In this document: positions 16,793 to 25,600 of the stretch, in pieces | Numbering within the stretch: position 1 is the stretch's first letter | How the letters are laid out: the number at the start of each line of letters is the position of its first letter | Origin: Armatimonadota bacterium | GTDB taxonomy: Bacteria; Sysuimicrobiota; Sysuimicrobiia; Sysuimicrobiales; Humicultoraceae | Length of the DNA: 64,000 bases | NCBI GenBank assembly: GCA_016869025.1 | Contig: VGFA01000002.1 | Location: 62,001-126,000, forward strand | Direction of reading: 5' to 3' | Made by a program: the position numbers and the translations under genes | The notes under the pieces: generated by a model | The model's database searches: none | Seen by the model: the letters and a program-made list of their open reading frames with translations, nothing else | What the model was told of the DNA's origin: nothing

Positions 16793-18211
16793 TCACGGCC
16801 GCTCCAGGCCCAGCTCCCCCCACATCCACCCGAAGTCATACGCCGGCCGCCCCTCGCGGCGCAGCCGCTCTGAACTGTTTTCGAACTCCTTGAGCAGCGC
16901 GATCAGCCGCGGGCGCATGGTCTTGAGACGGGCCGCGTGGCGGGGGGTCCGGTTTCCCAGCGCGGGTACCGTTTGGTCGAGCCAGTTTCGATAGTGCCGC
17001 TCGTAGTACTCGCCCACGATCTGCGCTTCCACTTCCGGAGGAACCCGCTCAGCGGGCGGGGGTGCGGGTGAAGCGCGGTGTTTCTCAAGCGCCCGCTCGA
17101 CATCCTCGTAGCGGGTCGCCCGGAACCTGACCACGCCCCTTGCCGTATCTTCGAGCAGCCGGCGGCCGCGCTCGGCTCGCTCCCGTGACGTGGTCTCGAA
17201 CACGACGCGCTCCCCCTTGAGGACGAATGTGCCGAGGCCCCGGCGGCCGGGCGGGGCGTCCTCCAGCCACGCGTAGGCGCCGTCGTCCTGGTCTTCAAGA
17301 TCGGGGTGACTTGCCATCGCGCGTACGAGCGCGGGCCGGTCGAGCACGTCAAAGATCACGCGAGCGAACACCACCGGATCACCTTCTGGCGTCACGAAGG
17401 TGGGCAGCGACGGGAACACCACCCAATCCAGCCACCACTTGTGAAACAGCATCCCGGCCCTCTTGAAGAAGATCGTGAGGTCGGCGGCGGGGCTACGGCG
17501 TGCGAAGGTCCGGTGCGCCCGCCGCAGCTCCCTGAGCATCTCGGCCCGGGCGCCGGCCGGGTAGAGGTACGGCGCGCCGTCGAGGATCAGATCGCCTCCG
17601 GTCCCTGGCACGACCCTCGCAGCCAGCAGATCCCACCGCACGAGCTGATGAGTGGCCTTCCGCTCGCGGACCCACAGTCGCTCGTCAGACCATAGATCGA
17701 CGAGGTGAAGCCCTTGCTCGGGCGTGACCTCCGCCACCTCATAGAGCCGCAGGTGGCTGTCGCGCATCGCCTCCAGGTATCGGCGTTCGGCGGCGGTGAG
17801 GCGGGCGCCCTCGCGCTCGAGAAAGAGATCGACGAGTGTCCGGTCGGGTTCAATCGGAAGGTCGAAGGCGAACCAGGCATCGTATGCCGCTTGGCTCTGC
17901 GGGAGCGCGAGCACTTCCCTGACCCGCTTGTCTGGACGCCCGGCCAGCCGGCTCCCCCAGAAAACGATCTGGGCGACCTGGTGGTCGGTCTCGAACTCCG
18001 GGCGGACTGCGAATCGCCCCAGCCTGGCCAGGGCGCTGTCACGGTCCGCGGATGTGTAGGTTCCGTCTCGGGGCGTGCAGGCCCCATCTCCGGACGTGTG
18101 GGGACCTGGGGTTGGCCGGGCCTTCTCCAGGCAGCACTTCTTGAACTTGCGGCCGCTCCCGCACGGGCACGGGGCGTTGCGACCGACGGCACTCACGGGC
18201 CTGTGCCTCAC
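16793..18211 (-). CDS. SEC-C zinc-motif protein of unknown function, coupled to a Cas6-family gene
   Basis: About 472 residues from a GTG at 18211 whose fourth base overlaps the TGA of the upstream Cas6-family gene (GTGA). The first 30 residues hold a complete SEC-C zinc motif, NAPCPCGSGRKFKKCC (CxC-x8-CC), as found at the end of SecA and in many nucleic-acid-associated proteins. The remaining 440 residues contain no motif I recognise. They include a conserved-looking core (FHKWWLDWVVFPSLPTFVTP, then VVFARVIFDVLDRPALVRAM) and a basic C-terminal helical part. No membrane segments are seen. The tight coupling suggests the two proteins act together, but the function is unknown. Confidence 0.85.
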   Translation of the reverse strand: MRHRPVSAVGRNAPCPCGSGRKFKKCCLEKARPTPGPHTSGDGACTPRDGTYTSADRDSALARLGRFAVRPEFETDHQVAQIVFWGSRLAGRPDKRVREVLALPQSQAAYDAWFAFDLPIEPDRTLVDLFLEREGARLTAAERRYLEAMRDSHLRLYEVAEVTPEQGLHLVDLWSDERLWVRERKATHQLVRWDLLAARVVPGTGGDLILDGAPYLYPAGARAEMLRELRRAHRTFARRSPAADLTIFFKRAGMLFHKWWLDWVVFPSLPTFVTPEGDPVVFARVIFDVLDRPALVRAMASHPDLEDQDDGAYAWLEDAPPGRRGLGTFVLKGERVVFETTSRERAERGRRLLEDTARGVVRFRATRYEDVERALEKHRASPAPPPAERVPPEVEAQIVGEYYERHYRNWLDQTVPALGNRTPRHAARLKTMRPRLIALLKEFENSSERLRREGRPAYDFGWMWGELGLERP

Positions 18212-19164
18212 CGCATATCTCCCATGGAATACCGGCCATTCCCAAACACACAGTGCCTCCCCACATGTACTCCTTCCCCCGCCCACAGCAGCGGCAGCAA
18301 CGGCCCTACCTCGCCCTCGTAGACCGCCTCGCCCACAATCCCACCGAATTTCATCGTGGTCTGCTGCCGGCTGCTGAACCGCTCCCAGTCCACCCACCTG
18401 ACGTCGCTGCGGGCCAAGCGCACCTGCTTCGCGGTCCGGATGAGCCCTGGGATCTCCCTGTCCGGTGGCCACTTCGCGCCGCAGTGGAAGAGGCTGAGTG
18501 CCGTGACCCTGTGAATGAGGTTGCGAATCAGGATGCCCATCTCCGGGCGATCTACCAGCCGCCCATCACGGCGGAGCGTCGTTGGTGTGTGGAACCTGAG
18601 TGCCAGGGAGCGAGGATCGGATGGGAGTTCGAGGCGCGGCTGCAGGATGTGGTCAACGGTCACGGTGCAGTCGTGGTTGCGCACGAGGCGGTCGCGCTCG
18701 GTGTAGACCTCCACCGGCGAGCCGTCACCGTTGCGCGCCGTGATCTCCAGCGCCCCGAGACGTCCACGGCGGAACCCCAGGCCCTGCTCACCAAGGTCGC
18801 GCAAGGTCACGATGAAGTGCGGCAGGAAGTCGATTCCGCGGCCTATGAGGACCAGGCCGAGTTCGAACGGCGCCCCGGGCTCGTAGATCTCCGATGTGTC
18901 CTCTGGAGGCTCGAACACGAACGGGCGGGGAATGTCGGTCAGCTTGCGGAGAGCGACAGACCCTGGCAGGGGCGCGGTCTCAAAGATGTAGTGATAGGGG
19001 CAGCGGTCAGGGACCTTGCAGGGAGGGCAGAGGCGGCCGCCGACGCACGCCAGGCGGCGGAAAACGTGACCGAAAGCGCCGCGCAGGGCTGAGCCTTTCC
19101 AGACAGGAAGGCGCAGGCGCTCCAGCGCGGTGAAGCGGATCCAATACTGCGCGAATCGCAGCAT
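18208..19164 (-). CDS. Cas6-family RAMP endoribonuclease (PF10040-like), without other cas genes
   Basis: 318 residues. The N-terminal LRGAFGHVFRRLAC followed by CPPCKVPDRCPYHYIFE (a cysteine cluster) and the C-terminal glycine-rich segment GIVGEAVYEGEVGPLLPLL then GEGVHVGRHCVFGNGRYSM are the hallmarks of the large-RAMP Cas6 family that trims pre-crRNA in type I and III systems. No cas1, cas2, cas3, cas10 or array is present in the window, so it is an orphan copy. A GGGAG sequence sits just before the ATG at 19164. It lies 44 bases after pyrR, where the pyrimidine operon would continue in Bacillota. Cleavage activity on repeats is inferred from the family, and the general acid residues cannot be assigned by eye. 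Confidence 0.82.
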   Translation of the reverse strand: MLRFAQYWIRFTALERLRLPVWKGSALRGAFGHVFRRLACVGGRLCPPCKVPDRCPYHYIFETAPLPGSVALRKLTDIPRPFVFEPPEDTSEIYEPGAPFELGLVLIGRGIDFLPHFIVTLRDLGEQGLGFRRGRLGALEITARNGDGSPVEVYTERDRLVRNHDCTVTVDHILQPRLELPSDPRSLALRFHTPTTLRRDGRLVDRPEMGILIRNLIHRVTALSLFHCGAKWPPDREIPGLIRTAKQVRLARSDVRWVDWERFSSRQQTTMKFGGIVGEAVYEGEVGPLLPLLWAGEGVHVGRHCVFGNGRYSMGDMR

Positions 19165-19208
19165 GGGCTCCCATCATCTGAAGGTGCGGACCTATTCGTC
19201 TAATGACC

Positions 19209-19763
19209 CTAAACTCCTTCTGGCTCCTCGATTACCACCTCGTCCCGCCCATCCGTTTCCATTAGCCGCACGGCCACGTGCTCCCGCGCGCTCGTGGGCA
19301 CGTTCTTCCCGACGTAGTCCGGCCGGATAGGCAGCTCGCGGTGGCCGCGGTCAATCAGCACAGCGAGCTGGATGCTGGCCGGCCTGCCCAGGTCAATCAG
19401 CGCGTCCATCGCGGCCCGCGCCGTGCGGCCGGTGAACAGTACGTCGTCCGCCAGCACTACGTGGCGTCCTGCCACCGGGTGTGGGATCGCAGCGGCCTGC
19501 GCCGACTGACTGTCGTCTGCGGGCCGGTCGTCCCGATACCGCGCAACATCGAGCGCCCCAGATGGCGGCCGCACGCCCTCGATCGCCGCTATGGCGTCTG
19601 CCAGGCGCGATGCAAGGTGCACGCCGCGGGTGCGGATGCCCAGCAGCACCAGGCTCTCAGGGGTCTTGTTGCGCTCCAGGATCTCGTGGGCCATCCGCAC
19701 AACTGCCCTGCGGATGCTCTCGGCGTCAAGCACGCGTGCCTTCTCGCGCATCGGCGGGGTCAT
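19209..19763 (-). CDS. pyrR: Bifunctional pyr operon regulator / uracil phosphoribosyltransferase
   Basis: 184 residues from the ATG at 19763, which overlaps the rluD stop by four bases; an in-frame ATG at 19751 is also possible. The phosphoribosyltransferase fold shows [18 protein letters not shown], the PRPP-binding loop [19 protein letters not shown] (residues 102-120) and a C-terminal basic/acidic region of the PyrR type. PyrR binds pyr mRNA attenuators in response to UMP and has weak UPRT activity. Unlike in Bacillus, no pyr biosynthetic gene follows; the next gene is a Cas6-family gene. Confidence 0.94.
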   Translation of the reverse strand: MTPPMREKARVLDAESIRRAVVRMAHEILERNKTPESLVLLGIRTRGVHLASRLADAIAAIEGVRPPSGALDVARYRDDRPADDSQSAQAAAIPHPVAGRHVVLADDVLFTGRTARAAMDALIDLGRPASIQLAVLIDRGHRELPIRPDYVGKNVPTSAREHVAVRLMETDGRDEVVIEEPEGV

Positions 19764-20749
19764 CGCACACATCCTGGATCTCCTGCTGCGGCGCGCAGCA
19801 ACCCCAGGGCGACCCCGATGTCCGTGGGCAGGGGCGCGTCGAACGCCATCTCGTACCCGCCAACCGGGTGGGCAAATACAAGGCGGCGCGCGTGCAGCGC
19901 CTGCCGCCGCATCCCCCACTGGTTGGGCCGCCTGGCGTAGACCGGATCGCCCACCACCGGGTGGCCGATGTGCGCGCAGTGCACCCTTATCTGGTGGGTC
20001 CGGCCGGTTTCGAGCTGGATGTCGAGCAGCGTGGCCCCGGGAAAGCGCTCCACGGCCCGGTAGTGAGTGACGGCACGCCGGCCCGAGGCCACGACGGCCA
20101 TGCGCGTGCGGTGTCGGGGATCTCGACCGATCGGTGCGTCCACCGTCCCCTCCGATCGCGCTACACTGCCGTGCACCAAAGCCAGGTACTCGCGCCGGAT
20201 GCGCCTGGCCTGGAGCTCGGCCTGGAGACGTCGCATCGCGGCATCGTTCTTGGCCACGACCAGCAATCCTGATGTGTCCTTGTCCAACCGGTGCACGATC
20301 CCGGGCCGGTGCTCACCGCCGATCCCGGCCATATCAGGGCACCGGGCCAGCACAGCGTGAACCAGCGTGCCGGTCTGCCGACCTGCGCCAGGATGCACCG
20401 TCATGCCGGCCGGTTTGTCCACGACCAGCAGGTGCTCGTCCTCGTAGACAACCGAGAGCGGGATGGGCTCGGGCTCCAGGGCCGTGGGAACGACCGGCGG
20501 GATCACGACCTCGATCCGGTCGCCCGCGCGCACCCGATCCGCCGGCCGGGGGCGTGTCGCCGCGGTCTCCGCGGCAGCCGGCAGGTGCTGCGAACCCCCG
20601 ATGCGCTGCCCCGCGGACTCTCTCTCGGCTACCGTAACGTGCCCGGTGGCTATCAGCCCCTGAAGGCGCGCGCGCGACACGTCTGGAACCCGCTCCGCCA
20701 GAAAGACGTCGAGACGCCGGCCCGCGGCCGCCGCCTCGACGAGAAACAC
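19760..20749 (-). CDS. rluD: Pseudouridine synthase, RluD/YlyB family
   Basis: About 329 residues from a GTG at 20749, the first start codon that leaves the lgt frame behind. An N-terminal S4 RNA-binding domain ([23 protein letters not shown]) is followed by the RluA-type catalytic domain with [21 protein letters not shown], the signature [17 protein letters not shown] carrying the catalytic aspartate, and [12 protein letters not shown]. It converts uridines in 23S rRNA (RluD acts at 1911, 1915 and 1917), although the exact sites cannot be predicted. Order lspA-(lgt)-rluD-pyrR matches lspA-ylyB-pyrR of B. subtilis. No strong ribosome-binding site is visible for this start. Confidence 0.93.
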   Translation of the reverse strand: MFLVEAAAAGRRLDVFLAERVPDVSRARLQGLIATGHVTVAERESAGQRIGGSQHLPAAAETAATRPRPADRVRAGDRIEVVIPPVVPTALEPEPIPLSVVYEDEHLLVVDKPAGMTVHPGAGRQTGTLVHAVLARCPDMAGIGGEHRPGIVHRLDKDTSGLLVVAKNDAAMRRLQAELQARRIRREYLALVHGSVARSEGTVDAPIGRDPRHRTRMAVVASGRRAVTHYRAVERFPGATLLDIQLETGRTHQIRVHCAHIGHPVVGDPVYARRPNQWGMRRQALHARRLVFAHPVGGYEMAFDAPLPTDIGVALGLLRAAAGDPGCVR

Positions 20750-20790
20750 GTGCCGCCCGGCGAAACCCGGGGCGGCCGATGGCACAGCGC

Positions 20791-21561
20791 CTACGCCGGC
20801 GCCTCGGCCGCAGGCTCGGGCGGAACCGCCGGCGCCTGGCGCTGCAACCGGACCAGCAGGACCGCGGTCACCAGCACGACGGCGCCGCTGGCCAGTTGAC
20901 CGGCCGTCAGCGGGCCTATCACCGCGGGCGCTTCGACGAAGAAGTCCACCGCAAACCGGGCCACCGCCTGCAGGAAGAGGGCCAGGACGAACAGGGCCCC
21001 GGAGGCGAGCTGCTGTCCGCGCTGAGCCCGCAGGATCGCCAGGATCGCGACCGATGCCAGCATCAGGTAGATCTGCGTAGGGTGCCGCCGCTCCAGGAAT
21101 AGCTCGATCGCCCAGGGCACCCCTGTCGGTCTGCCTGCAAACAGGCCGTGCAGGAGCGCGCCGATCATGGCGACGCCGTAGCCCAGCACAAGCGCGGGCG
21201 TGAAGGCGTCCAGCAGACCTGCGCACGATATCTGCTTGCTCCGGACCGCTCCCCGGATCAGCAGCAGGGCCGCGGCCAGTGCCCCGTAGTAGACGAGCCC
21301 GCCGTCGCGCCAGATCGTGACCATCTTCACGGGCTCTACGATGAACTGGCCAAGGTTGGCGGCTATGTAGCCAATGCGGCCGCCCACTATCCCAGCAATA
21401 ATCGCGTAGAGCGCAAGGTCCAACGTCCAGTTCGGGTCGACCCCGAGCCGCCGCTGGGCGCTCCCGCGGGCCACGCTGATCGCCACCAGGAATGCCAGCA
21501 GCAGGAAGACGCCGAACGCCGAGATCGGGATGCCCCACAGGTCGTACAGGATTGGCCGCAC
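20791..21561 (-). CDS. lgt: Prolipoprotein diacylglyceryl transferase, divergent
   Basis: 256 residues with about seven hydrophobic helices. Lgt attaches diacylglycerol from phosphatidylglycerol to the lipobox cysteine. Family features present are GIPISAFGVFLLLAFLVA, GGRIGYIAANL (residues 60-70), GRPTGVPWAIEL and RHPTQIYLMLAS. The usual RxGNFxNGE signature is replaced by AMIGALLHGLFAGRPT (131-146), removing the conserved arginine and asparagine, and the conserved histidine of the HGGL motif is a tyrosine (YYGAL). The enzyme may use different residues or be impaired. It is inserted between lspA and rluD, so both lipoprotein maturation enzymes are adjacent and likely co-transcribed. Confidence 0.88.
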   Translation of the reverse strand: MRPILYDLWGIPISAFGVFLLLAFLVAISVARGSAQRRLGVDPNWTLDLALYAIIAGIVGGRIGYIAANLGQFIVEPVKMVTIWRDGGLVYYGALAAALLLIRGAVRSKQISCAGLLDAFTPALVLGYGVAMIGALLHGLFAGRPTGVPWAIELFLERRHPTQIYLMLASVAILAILRAQRGQQLASGALFVLALFLQAVARFAVDFFVEAPAVIGPLTAGQLASGAVVLVTAVLLVRLQRQAPAVPPEPAAEAPA

Positions 21562-21565
21562 TCGT

Positions 21566-22015
21566 TCACCTCCGGGATTGCGCCTGCCGGCCCTCGCGTG
21601 CCATCACCAGCACCAGGAGCCCGGCGCCAACAACTATTGCCACATCGGCCAGGTTGAACACCGGCCAGATGTGCAGATCAATGTAATCTACCACGTGCCC
21701 CAGCCGCGCGCGGTCGAGCAGGTTGCCGCAGGCACCACCCGCCATCAGCGCGAAGCCACAGCCCGCGGCACGGGTCGTCAACCAGCGGCCTCTATTGTAG
21801 AGAACCAGGAAGAACAGGGTCAAGGCGACGAGCGCTGCCGCGACCGGCGGGATCCCGCTCAGCAGGCCAAACGCCACACCGGGATTCTGTACATGGGTGA
21901 GGCTGAGCACTCCCGGGAGAACAGGAATGCTGGCCGAGGGAGGAAGGGCGCGGGCGACCAGCGCCTTGATCACCTGGTCGGCCGCGGCCACCAGCAGCGC
22001 GGCGCCCAAGAGCAC
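21566..22015 (-). CDS. lspA: Lipoprotein signal peptidase (signal peptidase II)
   Basis: About 149 residues from a GTG at 22015, giving the expected first membrane helix (LLGAALLVAAADQVIKALV). Four helices and both catalytic aspartate motifs are visible: HVQNPGVAFGLL with the conserved Asn, CGNLLDRARLGHVVDYID, and VFNLADVAIVVG. It cleaves signal peptides from diacylglyceryl-prolipoproteins in the membrane. The frame stays open upstream to 22162 across the DksA-like gene, but that extension is arginine/proline-rich and improbable; no strong SD marks the GTG, so the exact start is uncertain. It is 47 bases downstream of the DksA-like gene and four bases upstream of lgt. Confidence 0.92.
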   Translation of the reverse strand: MLLGAALLVAAADQVIKALVARALPPSASIPVLPGVLSLTHVQNPGVAFGLLSGIPPVAAALVALTLFFLVLYNRGRWLTTRAAGCGFALMAGGACGNLLDRARLGHVVDYIDLHIWPVFNLADVAIVVGAGLLVLVMAREGRQAQSRR

Positions 22016-22062
22016 AACCCGGGATTGGTGCCCGGCGCCCGCCCGGGATGGGCGCGCAGGCG

Positions 22063-22587
22063 CTACCTGGGGGCCGTTCGTTCCTCGCGCTCCTTGCACC
22101 GGATGCAGAGCATGGCGTAGGGCAGGGCGCGCAGGCGGTCGGGGTGGATGGGCTGTTCGCACACCTGGCAGATCCCGTAGGATCCTCCCTCTACGCGAAC
22201 CAGAGCCTCCTCGATCTGATGCAGTAGTTGGTGCACGCTGTTCTCTATCGCGAGCCCCTTCTCGCGCTCGAAGGTGTCGCTCGCGACATCTACGAGGTCC
22301 TCGTCGTAGCTGCCGCTGGCGTCCAATCCCACCTGCTCAACCTCGGGCAGGCGCTCCTCGATCGCCTTCAGCTCCTCGTTCAGGCGCACCCTCTCGGCCT
22401 CTAGAAGACGGCGGAGTTCCTCCACCTCTCGCCGGGTGAGGGATCGGGCGGGCCTGTGCGCTGGCTTCTGCGCCGGCTTCTGCCTGGTGCCGCGTGTTGC
22501 GCTGGCTCGCACAGGGCTCTTGCGTACCCCGGCCTTTGCAGTCCGTCCCGGGTTCTTCTTGGGACGGCGGGCTGGTTTGGAGGCCAT
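22063..22587 (-). CDS. DksA/TraR C4 zinc-finger protein with a basic, histone H1-like N-terminal tail
   Basis: 174 residues from the ATG at 22587, preceded by GGGAG. Residues 1-48 are almost only Lys, Arg, Pro, Ala, Ser and Thr, like a histone H1 or nucleoid-protein tail. A coiled coil follows (RREVEELRRLLEAERVRLNEELKAIEERL), then acidic DEDLVDVASDTFEREK, then the C4 finger CQVCEQPIHPDRLRALPYAMLCIRC. The body matches the DksA/TraR (YteA/YlyA) proteins that act in the RNA polymerase secondary channel; gene position between ileS and lspA corresponds to B. subtilis ylyA. The tail suggests added nucleic acid binding, which is inference. Confidence 0.9.
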   Translation of the reverse strand: MASKPARRPKKNPGRTAKAGVRKSPVRASATRGTRQKPAQKPAHRPARSLTRREVEELRRLLEAERVRLNEELKAIEERLPEVEQVGLDASGSYDEDLVDVASDTFEREKGLAIENSVHQLLHQIEEALVRVEGGSYGICQVCEQPIHPDRLRALPYAMLCIRCKEREERTAPR

Positions 22588-22672
22588 TCGCCATCTCCCA
22601 TCAACGCGCTGGGATGAAAACCGGCCATATATTACCCGACCGCCATGGTGCTGGCAAGAGCACGAAACTGCC

Positions 22673-25600
22673 CTATGTGAAACGCGCCACCGCCATCCGG
22701 ACGCGGAGACCGTCCAGCCGGACCTCCCGCGCAGGCACTGTCGCCGGCGCTGCTTGTACGACCTCTTGTGCGAGGGTCTCGGCCCGGACGTACTGCCCGT
22801 GCGCGGCCAGCAGGTCTTCGAGTTCTGGACCTCCTTCGAGGTACAGGACGATTCGATCGCTGACTTCCAGGCCTTCCTCCTTACGGAGCTGTTGGATGTG
22901 GTGCACCAGCTCGCGCGCCTGGCCTTCCCGCGCCAGATCCGGACCGAAGGCGGTCTCGAGGATGACGACCTGGCCGCCGGCCGCCTCTGCCGCGTAACCT
23001 GGCGCCGTGTGCAATCTGACCTCCACCTCGTCCGGCTCCACGACCAAGGGCTCGCCTTCCACCTGGAGCGTGAGGCCGGCGCCAGAGGCCAGCGCCGCGG
23101 CCGCGGCCTCCGGCGGCAGTGCCCGCAGGGCCGCGGCCACCGCCTGCACCCGACCGCCGTGCTTGGGGCCCAGCCGGTCGAACCGCGGCTTGACCTCGTG
23201 CCGCACATAGGCCGAAGCATCTTCCACGAAGCGGACCGCCTTGACGTTGAGCTCATCCGCCAGCAGCTCGATCAGCTCTGGCCGTTCAATCAGGTTCCGG
23301 TCGCGAGAGGCAATAAGGACCGCGGAGAGCGGCTGACGCACGCGGATCTTCGCGGCGCCGCGCGTTGCTCTCCCCAGACTGACGAGATCGCGCACGACGG
23401 CCATCGCGGCCTCCAGATCGGCGTCCAGGAGGGCCGGATCGGGCTCGGGGTAATCGCACAGGTGCACGCTCTCGGGCGCGCCCGCCTCCACGGTGCGGAC
23501 GAGATTCTGGTGCATGGCCTCGGTAATGAAGGGAACGAACGGCGCCAGGACCTGCGCCAGCGTGCGCAACACCACGTACAGCGTGTGGTAAGCCGCGCGC
23601 TTGTCCGCGTCGTCCTCGCTCTTCCAGAACCGCCGGCGGCTGCGGCGGACATACCAGGTGGACAGCTCCTCCACGAACGCCTCCGCCGCGCGGCAAGCGC
23701 TCGCCGTATCGAAATCGTCCAGCCGCTCGCGCAACGTTGCCACCAGACGTGTCGTCCGGGAGAGTATCCAGCGATCGAGCAAGCCCGGAGGCGGAGGCGA
23801 CTCCAGCATCGCGGTGAAGTCGAGGGTCTCCAGGGAAGCGTAGGTAACGAAGAAGGCGTAGACGTTCCACCAGGGCAGGACGAACCGGCGGCGAACCTCA
23901 CCGGCGGGCCCGTACCCAAAGTTGACGTTCGCGGCAGGGTTCTGCGCCGCAAATACCCACCGTGCGACGTCGGCGCCGATCTGGTCGGCGGCTTCCTCGA
24001 ACGCGATGGCGTTGCCCCACGACTTGTGCATCTCGCGGCCGTCCTCGCCGCGGACCATGGCATGGCCCAGGCACACCTCGAAGGGCGGCCGGTTCTCGAG
24101 CACGGTGCTCATCACGAGCAGCGAATAGAACCAGTTGCGGTACTGCCCTGGAAACGCCTCGGTGATGAAGTGGGCCGGGAACCAGTCGCGCCAGTACCGC
24201 TGACCGCCCACGTAGGAGACCCCACCGGTGTCGGGATCGGTGAGCGTTGAGAATGACACGATGCCGGCATCCAGCCACGGATTGCCCACGTCCGTGATGC
24301 GGGAGACGGTCGCCCCGCAGGAGGCGCATGCGATCCGCACCGCGTCCACCCAGGGCCGGTGTGGGGAGCGGCCCTCGAACGACTCCCACCCCTCCACGGC
24401 CCGCGCGCGCAGCTCTTCGCGCGAGCCGATGACCTCGAACTTGCCGCAGTCCCCACATTCGTAGATCGGCAGGACCAGTCCGTAATAGCGCTTTTTGCTG
24501 ATCATCCAGTCGTGCATGTTGCGCAGCCAGTCAATCTCGCGGTCCAACCCGAAGGAAGGGATCCAGCGGATCTGCCGGGTCACGTCCATCATGGCCTCGC
24601 GCACGGGGTCCATGGCGATGAACCACTCATCCACCAGGCGGAATACCAGCTCGCTCCCGCAGCGCCAGCACACCGGATACCGGTGGGTGTAGGGCTCGAC
24701 GCGGTAGAGCAGGCCGCCCGCGCGCAGGTGGGCCTCGATCGGTTCGGTGACCTCGTAGACAGATTGTCCCTCCAACCAGCCGTAGGGCCCTTCGAACACC
24801 CCGAACTCGTCCAGCGGAGCCAGGACCGGCAAGCCGTTTTCCTTCCCCAGGGCGAAGTCCTCGGCGCCGCATCCCGGCGCGATGTGGACGATGCCGGTGC
24901 CTTCCTCGGCACTGACCTCGCGCCAGGCGATCACCCGATGCTCCACCCCGGCCTGCGCCGGTAGATCGTCGAACGGGCCGCGGTAGCGCCGGCCCACCAG
25001 GGCGGCCCCCGGCAGCGTCTCGACCGTTTCGTACGGACCTGCAAGGGTGCCCAGCGCGCCCTCGCAGACGTAATACTCCTCGTCCCCCTGCCTGACGCGC
25101 GCGTAGGTCAGGTCTGGATGAACCGCGGCGGCGACGTTGCTGGTGAGCGTCCAGGGCGTCGTGGTCCACACCAGTAGCGACCGTCCGGGCTCGTCAACCA
25201 GCGGGAGTCTCACCGTCATCCCCGGATGCGTCAGCTCACGGTATCCTTCCGTCACGATCTCGTGTTCAGAGATACCGGTACTGCAGCGCGGGCACCAGGG
25301 CATCACGTCGTGGCCCTTGTGGATCATCCCGCGCTCCCAGCACTTCTTCAGGAAGTGCCAGATCGTGTAGTTGTTGTCGTCCGACAGCGTGTGGTAGGAG
25401 TGGTCCCAGTCCATCCAGTAGCCCAGCCGCAGGGACTGCTGGGTGATCAGATCGGCGAAGCGGTGCACGCGCGCCTTGCACTGCTCGACGAACGGCGCGA
25501 TTCCGTAGACCTCGATGTCGCGCTTGGAGCGGAAGCCCAGCTCGCGCTCGACCTCCACCTCCACCCACAGTCCCTGTCCGTCGAATCCGTTCTGGTAGCG

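Noticed and set aside
22588-23256. Extension of the DksA-like frame into ileS
   Set aside because: The sequence is an out-of-frame shadow of ileS; GGGAG and ATG at 22587 mark a normal start.
22436-24250. A 604-codon plus-strand open frame opposite ileS and the DksA-like gene
   Set aside because: Antisense of recognised genes, no domain signature, composition typical of a shadow frame.
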